Below are positions 18,797-25,156 of a stretch of DNA of 64,000 nt, piece after piece (position 1 is the first letter of the stretch; every line of letters begins with the position of its first letter). The notes under the pieces are model-generated. The model was not told where the DNA came from. It saw only the letters and a program-made list of their open reading frames with translations, and made no database searches. The DNA is from a bacterium (GTDB lineage Bacteria > Electryoneota > RPQS01). The translations under genes and the position numbers were made by a program. Where the stretch lies: assembly GCA_016702305.1 (NCBI GenBank), contig JADJEH010000002.1, positions 743,451 through 807,450 on the forward strand, in the 5' to 3' direction.

Positions 18797-18925
18797 TTCA
18801 TAACACGATTGAGCGGGACAGCCGCCTGCTTTCGCGGCGGCAGGGTCTGCACTGAACCTCCCGCTAAATTCGCTTCCGACCTTTGATCTGCTGTTTCTCC
18901 CTTTCATATTTGTTGGACAATTTGT

Positions 18926-19492
18926 ATGTATCTACCGTTAGCACAATCGCTCCGCGCACGTATTCCCGCGCTGTCCCCTGCCGTCCACACGACTCTGCAA
19001 GTCGTTTTCGGCAGCCTGTTCATTGCACTTTTCGCCCAGATATCGATTCCGATTCCCTATAGCCCAGTCCCGGTGACCGGGCAGACGTTTGCCGTCTTGG
19101 CCGTGGCCATGGCCTTGGGCTCGCGCAATGGTGCGCTGGCCGTCCTGACGTACATTCTCGAAGGCGCAGCGGGCCTGCCGTTCTTCGCCGGCGGAGTGGG
19201 CGGCGCACTCTACTTACTGGGCCCCACCGGCGGCTACCTGTTCGGCTTCGTGCTCTGCGCCCTCGTCTGCGGCAAGTTGGCGGAATTGGGTTATGATCGT
19301 TCGTATGGCCGCATGCTAATCGCCATGACCCTCGGTCACTTGATCATCTTCATTCCGGGCATCCTGTGGCTCAGCCGCTTCGTTCCGGCCGGACAGGCCC
19401 TCGCGCTGGGCTTCGTGCCGTTTATTCCGGGTACGGTCTTGAAGACGCTCGCGGCTGCGGCGTTGTTCCCGCCCATTCGCAAAAAGATATAG
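18926..19492 (+). CDS. bioY: BioY-type biotin transporter substrate subunit (ECF S component)
   Basis: 188 aa with six predicted membrane segments. The BioY hallmarks PIPYSPVPVTGQTFAVLA and GAAGLPFFAGGVGGALYLLGPTGGYLFGF are present. It captures biotin and normally needs an EcfT and two EcfA ATPases. None is adjacent; the only ECF-type ATPases in the window are at 49432-50731, and I see no EcfT. Some BioY proteins transport alone. There is no clear ribosome site before ATG 18926. The SufT-like gene follows after 5 nt. Confidence 0.93.
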   Translation: MYLPLAQSLRARIPALSPAVHTTLQVVFGSLFIALFAQISIPIPYSPVPVTGQTFAVLAVAMALGSRNGALAVLTYILEGAAGLPFFAGGVGGALYLLGPTGGYLFGFVLCALVCGKLAELGYDRSYGRMLIAMTLGHLIIFIPGILWLSRFVPAGQALALGFVPFIPGTVLKTLAAAALFPPIRKKI

Positions 19493-19497
19493 CTAAG

Positions 19498-19797
19498 ATG
19501 CCCACCGAAGAACAAGTTTACAATGCATTGGCCGCGGTCTACGACCCGGAGCTGCACCTGCCGATCACCGATCTCGGACTGGTCTACGGCGTCGAGATCG
19601 AGGGTGGCCGCGTGGACACCAAGGTGACCTTGACTTCAATGGGCTGTCCCTTGGCTGGAACAATTCTCGACATGTGCCGCGAAGCAATTCTGCGCCTCGA
19701 CGGCGTGAACGAAGTGAATGTCGAGATCGTCTGGGATCCGCCGTGGAGCGTGGATATGATGAGCGACGAGGCGCGCATGCGGCTCGGCATGTTCTGA
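19498..19797 (+). CDS. MIP18/DUF59 family metal-sulfur cluster assembly factor (SufT-like)
   Basis: 99 aa. The whole protein is one MIP18 domain: MPTEEQVYNALAAVYDPEL, then the conserved PITDLGLVYGV and TSMGCPLAGTILDM, the latter with the reactive Cys seen in SufT and PaaD. It ends with VDMMSDEARMRLGM, as in the SufT clade. It probably helps mature Fe-S proteins together with the Mrp protein encoded upstream. ATG 19498 lies 5 nt after the bioY stop; the open frame upstream of it is bioY in another frame. Confidence 0.9.
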   Translation: MPTEEQVYNALAAVYDPELHLPITDLGLVYGVEIEGGRVDTKVTLTSMGCPLAGTILDMCREAILRLDGVNEVNVEIVWDPPWSVDMMSDEARMRLGMF

Positions 19798-19824
19798 TCC
19801 GCGACTCTACTCGCCACGTTTCTT

Positions 19825-19903
19825 ACCTTTAATCTGGCACTGCGAGGCCGATAAGGTTTCCCGAATAGGAATCCATCGGCCGCCCGATGGATTTCTCTTT
19901 TTC
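19825..19903 (+). promoter_or_regulatory. Putative PyrR-responsive attenuator (binding loop, antiterminator, terminator)
   Basis: Three mutually exclusive RNA structures can be drawn just upstream of pyrR. (1) A PyrR-binding-type hairpin: lower stem ACCUU/AAGGU (19825-19829 with 19853-19857), internal loop, upper stem GGC/GCC, presenting the core GAGGCCGAUAAGG (19844-19856). This resembles the GAGGCU..AAGG core of Bacillus pyr leaders. (2) An antiterminator: 19848-19852 with 19875-19879, plus 19855-19861 with 19868-19874 (one U-U mismatch). (3) A terminator at 19870-19903. The antiterminator uses the 3' half of (1) and the 5' half of (3). I found no clear promoter for it, so transcription may come from bioY-sufT. 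Confidence 0.7.
19870..19903 (+). terminator. Intrinsic terminator within the pyr leader
   Basis: A perfect 10-bp stem, AATCCATCGG/CCGATGGATT (19870-19879 with 19884-19893), has a 4-nt loop and then TCTCTTTTTC. It ends only ~15 nt before the pyrR ATG, which is unusual for a simple end-of-operon terminator. Confidence 0.9.
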
Positions 19904-19918
19904 AACATAGTCTCAATT

Positions 19919-20467
19919 ATGCAAACTAAAATCAAGGCCAAGCTGGTGGATGCGGCCGGATTTTCGCGCACGATCACGCGTATCGCGCATGAAATCATCG
20001 AGCGGAATCGCGGCACGGAACAGCTCGGTTTAGTCGGCATGCAGACGCGCGGCGTCTATATTGCCCGACGTGTCGCCGCCAAAATCCGCGAGATCGAGAA
20101 CCGCGATGTTCCGGTCGGTGTGCTTGACGCGACGCTCTATCGCGACGACTACCGCACCGCGCTGCGCCAACCGCATGTTCAGCAAACGGAAATCGGATTC
20201 GACCTGTACGATATCAACGTCGTGCTGGTAGACGACGTGCTCTACACGGGCCGCACCGTCCGGGCGGCGCTTGAAGCGATTATGGACCATGGCCGGCCCA
20301 AACGGGTGCAGCTCGCCGTCATGGTGGATCGCGGCCATCGTGAGCTGCCGATTAAGCCTGACTTTATCGGCAAGAACGTGCCGACCAGTATCAATGAAGA
20401 AGTCCAGGTGCACATGACGGAAGTGGATCAGGAAGACGCGATCTACCTGGTGGAGGTGGAAAAGTGA
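19919..20467 (+). CDS. pyrR: PyrR bifunctional regulator / uracil phosphoribosyltransferase
   Basis: 182 aa, the standard length. The type I PRTase fold carries the PRPP loop VVLVDDVLYTGRTVRAAL (~100-117). The basic residues used for RNA binding in PyrR (VGMQTRGVYIARR, LYRDDYRT) are present. In Bacillus, UMP-bound PyrR grips the leader RNA and favours termination. The leader here (19825-19903) has the matching parts, so autoregulation is inferred. ATG 19919 has no evident Shine-Dalgarno sequence. Its stop overlaps the pyrB start by 4 nt. Confidence 0.95.
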   Translation: MQTKIKAKLVDAAGFSRTITRIAHEIIERNRGTEQLGLVGMQTRGVYIARRVAAKIREIENRDVPVGVLDATLYRDDYRTALRQPHVQQTEIGFDLYDINVVLVDDVLYTGRTVRAALEAIMDHGRPKRVQLAVMVDRGHRELPIKPDFIGKNVPTSINEEVQVHMTEVDQEDAIYLVEVEK

Positions 20468-21402
20468 GTTTGCTATCGCAAAAACACATGCTCGGCCTGG
20501 CCGACTACAGCGCGGCTGAGATTCAGACGATCCTCGACACGTCGCTGCAAATGCGCGACATTCTCAATCGTCCGGTCAAGAAAGTTCCCACCTTACGCGG
20601 TGTGACCGTGGTGAATCTCTTCTTGGAAAACTCAACACGCACGCGCACGAGTTTTGAATTGGCCGAGAAGCGGCTCTCGGCGGACACGTTGAATTTCTCG
20701 GCTTCCGGCAGCGCGTTGTCCAAAGGCGAGACGATGCTGGACACGGCGCTGAATATTGAGGCCATGAAAGTTGATGTGGTGGTCATGCGCCACAAGTCGC
20801 CCGGCAGTCCGCACTTCCTCGCGCGCCATCTTGAGTCCATCATCATTAATGCGGGCGACGGCCGCCACGAGCATCCGACGCAGGGTCTGCTTGACATGCT
20901 GACACTGCGCGACAAATACGGATCGCTCAAGGGGCTGCGCGTCGCGCTGGTCGGCGATATTTTGCATTCGCGTGTGGCCATGTCCAACATCATCGGCCTG
21001 AAAAAAATGGGCGCCGAGGTGATCGTCTGCGGTCCGTCCACGCTGATCCCGCGCGGAATCGAGAGCATGGGCGTCGAGATTACGCATAGCCTTGACGACG
21101 CGATTCGGCGCGCGGACGCATTGAATATCCTGCGCATTCAGTTGGAACGCCAGACAGCCGGACTCTTCCCGTCGCTGCGCGAGTATCACAAATACTTCGG
21201 TGTAACGCGTGCGCGGTTGGAACAGGCCAGTGCTCCGCTGACGATTCTCCATCCGGGACCGATGAATCGCGGCGTCGAAATCACGTCCGATGTGGCCGAC
21301 AGCGAGCATTCCGTCATTCTTCAGCAGGTGACCAACGGCGTGGCCGTGCGCATGGCCGTGTTGTATCTATTGGCCGGCGGTCGCGCCGAACCTTCAGCTT
21401 AG
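20464..21402 (+). CDS. pyrB: Aspartate carbamoyltransferase catalytic subunit
   Basis: 312 aa. Second step of UMP synthesis. The carbamoyl-phosphate site STRTRTSFE, HPTQGLLD and the aspartate-loop HPGPMNRG motifs are present. The start is GTG 20464, overlapping the pyrR stop. No pyrI regulatory subunit follows; a PyrR-controlled, unregulated trimer of the Bacillus type is likely. Confidence 0.96.
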   Translation: MSLLSQKHMLGLADYSAAEIQTILDTSLQMRDILNRPVKKVPTLRGVTVVNLFLENSTRTRTSFELAEKRLSADTLNFSASGSALSKGETMLDTALNIEAMKVDVVVMRHKSPGSPHFLARHLESIIINAGDGRHEHPTQGLLDMLTLRDKYGSLKGLRVALVGDILHSRVAMSNIIGLKKMGAEVIVCGPSTLIPRGIESMGVEITHSLDDAIRRADALNILRIQLERQTAGLFPSLREYHKYFGVTRARLEQASAPLTILHPGPMNRGVEITSDVADSEHSVILQQVTNGVAVRMAVLYLLAGGRAEPSA

Positions 21403-21416
21403 TCGCGAGAATAACC

Positions 21417-22727
21417 ATGACCAGCAAATACTCACGTTTTGATAAGCCCGCGCGGGCCGAGAACATCTTCTTGCAGGGCGCGCGAGTCGTTGATCCGCGC
21501 CACGGTACGGATCAAGTAATGAACCTGCATATTCGCGACGGCGTGCTGCAGCCGACCACGAACGATGCGCCAACCGGGGCCGAGATCATTGACCTGCGCG
21601 GTCATTGGATCACGCCGGGCTGGTTCGATCTGCATGTGCATCTCCGTGAACCGGGCAAAGAAGTCGCAGAGACGATCGCCACCGGGTGTATGGCCGCCAT
21701 GAACGGCGGTTTTACCGGAATCGCCTGCATGCCGAATACGAATCCGCCGCTTGACAACGCTGCATCAGTGAATTGGGTCCGCGACCAAGCCCGTCCCTTT
21801 CCCGTGGACGTGCACATCATTGCCGCCGTCACGCGCGGCCGGGCGGGCAAGGAGCTCGTGGACATGACCGAAATCGTCGAAGCTGGCGTGCGGGCCTTCA
21901 GCGACGACGGATCGCCCGTCAAGAGCAGCGCCGTGCTCGCCAACGCCGTGCAGTACGCCAACATGCTTGGCGCACGCATCTTCGAGCATGCCGAAGACAC
22001 CTATCTTGCCGAAGGCGGCTCAATGAACGAGAGCGAGTGGTCCACGCGCCTGGGAATCAGCGGCATGCCGACGATCGCCGAAGCGATTGACGTGGCGCGC
22101 TGCGTGTTGATTTCCGAGTTCACGGGTGGCGCAATTCACATCTGCCATGTATCGGCGCGTGAATCGGTCGAGCTGATTCGCGAGGCTAAGCGCAAGGGCA
22201 TCAAGATCACCGGTGAAGTCTGTCCGCACCACTTGTTGCTGACCGATGAAGCGTGCAAGACATTTGATACGAACTTCAAGATGAACCCGCCGTTGCGCGG
22301 CGAAGCCGATCGGCAGGCCTGCTGGGACGCGTTCCTAGACGGCACCTTAGAAGTCTATTGCACCGACCACGCCCCGCACTCATGGGAAGACAAGACGCAG
22401 GAGTTTGACGTCGCACCGTTCGGGATTGTTGGCCTTGAAACGTCGCTCAGCCTGGCCCTCACGCATTTCCTGTCGAAGGGCATGAGCCTGCCAACGCTTT
22501 TGGACCGCGCCGTTTACTCGCCGCGCGAAATTCTTTCGCAGCCGCAGCCCCGCGTCGCGGTCGGTGAGCCGGCCAACTTGACGATCATTGACCCCGCGCA
22601 CCGCTGGACCGTCAAACCTGACGAGTTTAAGTCATTGTCCCACAATACTCCCTATGGCGGGTGGGAACTGACCGGGCGTGCGCGCGGCGTCGTCCATCGC
22701 GGCATGGCCCTGATTCAGACGTTCTAA
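21417..22727 (+). CDS. pyrC: Dihydroorotase (class I)
   Basis: 436 aa. Zinc amidohydrolase closing N-carbamoyl-aspartate to dihydroorotate. The first metal motif HVHLREPG and the following MPNTNPP substrate loop are conserved. Further metal ligands are in HICHVSA and CPHHLLL, and the catalytic Asp is in TDHAPH. Its length and sequence place it with the active bacterial PyrC type rather than the inactive PyrC-prime. It follows pyrB after 14 nt and ends the pyrRBC run. I see no clear terminator behind it. Confidence 0.96.
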   Translation: MTSKYSRFDKPARAENIFLQGARVVDPRHGTDQVMNLHIRDGVLQPTTNDAPTGAEIIDLRGHWITPGWFDLHVHLREPGKEVAETIATGCMAAMNGGFTGIACMPNTNPPLDNAASVNWVRDQARPFPVDVHIIAAVTRGRAGKELVDMTEIVEAGVRAFSDDGSPVKSSAVLANAVQYANMLGARIFEHAEDTYLAEGGSMNESEWSTRLGISGMPTIAEAIDVARCVLISEFTGGAIHICHVSARESVELIREAKRKGIKITGEVCPHHLLLTDEACKTFDTNFKMNPPLRGEADRQACWDAFLDGTLEVYCTDHAPHSWEDKTQEFDVAPFGIVGLETSLSLALTHFLSKGMSLPTLLDRAVYSPREILSQPQPRVAVGEPANLTIIDPAHRWTVKPDEFKSLSHNTPYGGWELTGRARGVVHRGMALIQTF

Positions 22728-22809
22728 CCGAACCGGAACAATCACCCGGAACGATGCGTTTCAGGATAGTACGAGGGTGATACTTTTGTTCAAATTTGCA
22801 GGAGATGGA

Positions 22810-23772
22810 ATGAACCTGGCTTTGGTATTATTTTTGGTGTTAGGCGCGGTGCTGTCCAGCGGCTGCGGGGCCAAAGTCGCCGAGGGAACGATTGTCACCG
22901 TCCTGTATTCATCGGAAACGCGGGGCAAGATTGAGGGCTGTGGCTGCAAGAAGAACGGCGGCGGCATTACTAAGCGAGCCGCCAAAGTCCGCGAAGCCCG
23001 CACGGCGGATGCATCAGTCGTCTATTGCGACGCCGGGAATTTCCTGACCGGGACGCCCGAAGTGGACAACACTCATGGCGAATTGTCGGTAGCGGCGCAT
23101 AATCACATGGGCACAAACGTCGTCAACATCAGCGAACGTGAATTGGCTCTGGGCATGGACGCGTTCACCGCAGCGCGCAAGACGGCAGATTTCAAGTTTG
23201 TTTCCTCCAATGTCCGCTCGAGCGGCAGCCTGGTAGCGGATGAGTACACGATTGAGAACGTCAAGGGCGCCCGCGTTGCTTATGTCGGCTTGTGTGGATC
23301 AAAGGAGACCATGCGAATTGACTCGACCAAGCTCCCTGCAGGCGTGACCGTGGATGACCCGCTGACGACGGCTCGTCGTGTCCTGCCGGACTTGCATGAC
23401 AAAGCCGACCTGATTCTTGTGCTGTCCACCTGCGGGGATCAAACGGACAGTATTATCGCCAAGGAGTTTCCTTTCGTGAACGCGGTTATTGGTGGACGCA
23501 GCTTCCGCGCCAACGAAGACGCACCGTGGTTGATTGGTGAAACGCGCGTCGTCCGCGCCCAGCGCGACGGCCGCACGCTTGGCCGGTTGGATTTCGTTTT
23601 CGGGAAGGATGCTGTGGTGACCAAAGTGGAAGCCAAACGCATCAATATGGAGACAACGGATCCGTCCGACGATGGTATGCTGGCTCTAATTCGCGAGAAG
23701 ATTCCCGCGTTCGTGGACAATCCGCAGGACGGAGTGCGTATCAAGCCTACCACTGCGGGCGTGACGGGCTGA
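22810..23772 (+). CDS. Lipoprotein related to 5'-nucleotidase/metallophosphoesterases
   Basis: 320 aa. ATG 22810 has GGAG five nt upstream and is preferred over the in-frame start at 22777. The signal peptide ends SSGCG, so lipidation at C19 is likely though the lipobox is imperfect. The first strand leads into a YSSETRGKIEGCGCKKNGGGITKRA segment, a CGC..GG(L/I).(K/R)RA motif in place of the usual metal-binding D-x-H of UshA-type enzymes. It is followed by a DAGNFL strand (DAGD in active enzymes) and an NISERELALG strand (GNHE position). The missing His/Asp/Asn ligands suggest a non-catalytic relative. Substrate unknown. Confidence 0.6.
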   Translation: MNLALVLFLVLGAVLSSGCGAKVAEGTIVTVLYSSETRGKIEGCGCKKNGGGITKRAAKVREARTADASVVYCDAGNFLTGTPEVDNTHGELSVAAHNHMGTNVVNISERELALGMDAFTAARKTADFKFVSSNVRSSGSLVADEYTIENVKGARVAYVGLCGSKETMRIDSTKLPAGVTVDDPLTTARRVLPDLHDKADLILVLSTCGDQTDSIIAKEFPFVNAVIGGRSFRANEDAPWLIGETRVVRAQRDGRTLGRLDFVFGKDAVVTKVEAKRINMETTDPSDDGMLALIREKIPAFVDNPQDGVRIKPTTAGVTG

Positions 23773-23795
23773 TCGGAATAGCAACGATAAATAGA

Positions 23796-23830
23796 AGCGG
23801 CGGCTCCACTGGAGCCGCCGCTTTTTCTTT
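23796..23830 (+). terminator. Intrinsic terminator
   Basis: A 12-bp perfect stem, AGCGGCGGCTCC/GGAGCCGCCGCT (23796-23807 with 23811-23822), is followed by TTTTCTTT. It lies between the lipoprotein gene and the convergent Trm112-like gene. Confidence 0.92.
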
Positions 23831-23848
23831 GCCGTCAAAGGTCATCGC

Positions 23849-24067
23849 TTAAGGCAATTTTCCCGCTGCGCGCATGATCACTTCCCACTCGTCTTGCGGC
23901 AGTTCACGCGCGTGCTCAATCAGCAGATCAGGAATGCCTTCGACAAAGGAGTATGCACGGCGCGTCGCACGGTCGGTCGAGACCAAAGCGTCACCATGCT
24001 CAATCAAAGTTGACTTTGACAGCGGACACACGAGGATCGCGAGGAGTTCGGAGTCAATGCTCGTCAT
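23849..24067 (-). CDS. Trm112-like small protein
   Basis: 72 aa. It matches the bacterial Trm112/YcaR family: IDSELLAILVCPLSKSTL at the N-terminus and YSFVEGIPDLLIEHAREL at the C-terminus. It has only one cysteine (C14), so it probably does not bind zinc. In eukaryotes and archaea Trm112 activates methyltransferases; bacterial roles are little known. The frame continues upstream to 24136, but that part is antisense to the aldolase gene's end. Start ATG 24067, 4 nt after the aldolase stop. Confidence 0.82.
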   Translation of the reverse strand: MTSIDSELLAILVCPLSKSTLIEHGDALVSTDRATRRAYSFVEGIPDLLIEHARELPQDEWEVIMRAAGKLP

Positions 24068-24071
24068 CGGC

Positions 24072-25121
24072 TCAGGCCACCGTGATGCTCTGGTCCAGAT
24101 AAACATCCTGAATTGCGTTGAGAAGTTCAACGCCATCCTTAAACGGTTTCTGGAATGCCTTGCGGCCGCTAATCAAACCCATGCCTCCGGCCCGCTTGTT
24201 AATCACGGCAGTCTTTACCGCGTCGGCGAGGTCGTTATTCCCGGCGGCGCCGCCTGAGTTGATCAAGCCGCAGCGGCCCATGTAGCAATTCACAACCTGC
24301 CAGCGCGTCCAATCAATCGGATGCTCCTTGACCAACTCGCCGTACACACGCTTATGCGTCTTGCCGAAGTTGACGGCGTTGTAGCCGCCGTTATTTTCCG
24401 GCATCTTCTGCTTGATGATGTCCGCTTCAATCGTTACGCCGAGGTGATTGGCCTGCCCGGTTAAGTCCGCGGAAAGGTGATAGTCTACTTCCTTTTTGAA
24501 CGCCGGGTTGCGCGTGTAGCACCACAGGACGGTGAACAGTCCGAGCTTGTGTGCCGCTTCAAACATCTTGCGTACTTCCTGAATCTGGCGGCCACTCTCG
24601 TCCGACCCGAAGTAGATCGTCGCTCCGACACCCGCCGCGCCCAGGTCATACGCTTGCTGTACCGTGGCGAATTCGATCTGGTCGAATTTGTTCGGGTAGC
24701 TCAGGAATTCGTTGTGATTGAGCTTGACGATGAAAGGAATTTTGTGCGCGTACTTGCGGCTCATGATCCCCAAGACGCCGAGGGTCGAAGCCACGCCGTT
24801 GCAGCCGCCTTCAACCGCGAGCCTGATGATGCCTTCGGGATCGAAGAACAGCGGATTCGGCGCAAACGACGCGGCGGCGCTGTGCTCAATACCTTGATCC
24901 ACCGGGAACAGTGACACATAACCGGTTCCCGCCAGGCGGCCCGTATTATACATACGTTGCAGGCTGTTGATGACCGCCATCGGGCGATCAGATTGCGTCC
25001 AAACGCGATCCAGAAAATCCGGGCCCGGTAGATGCAAACTATCCTTCTTGACACCGTCCACGGAATACGTTAAGAGTGATTGGGCTTCGCTGCCCAGCAA
25101 CTCCTCAATGCGAGTCGCCAT
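24072..25121 (-). CDS. fbaB: Class I fructose-bisphosphate aldolase (FbaB/DhnA type)
   Basis: 349 aa, the usual length for the E. coli FbaB/archaeal-type Schiff-base aldolases. Motifs include FPVDQGIEHS near residue 72, the phosphate-binding NSGGAAG, and the C-terminal GGMGLISGRKAFQKP. It cleaves or makes fructose 1,6-bisphosphate in glycolysis or gluconeogenesis without a metal. It lies downstream of the 941-aa gene on the same strand (35-nt gap), with the Trm112-like gene after it. Confidence 0.93.
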   Translation of the reverse strand: MATRIEELLGSEAQSLLTYSVDGVKKDSLHLPGPDFLDRVWTQSDRPMAVINSLQRMYNTGRLAGTGYVSLFPVDQGIEHSAAASFAPNPLFFDPEGIIRLAVEGGCNGVASTLGVLGIMSRKYAHKIPFIVKLNHNEFLSYPNKFDQIEFATVQQAYDLGAAGVGATIYFGSDESGRQIQEVRKMFEAAHKLGLFTVLWCYTRNPAFKKEVDYHLSADLTGQANHLGVTIEADIIKQKMPENNGGYNAVNFGKTHKRVYGELVKEHPIDWTRWQVVNCYMGRCGLINSGGAAGNNDLADAVKTAVINKRAGGMGLISGRKAFQKPFKDGVELLNAIQDVYLDQSITVA

Positions 25122-25156
25122 AGAGTACCTTTCCCATTATCTTATGAAGTGAATAA

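Noticed and set aside
18820..18850. Hairpin CCGCC...GGCGG between mrp and bioY as a terminator or riboswitch
   Set aside because: It has no T-tract and no recognisable riboswitch core.
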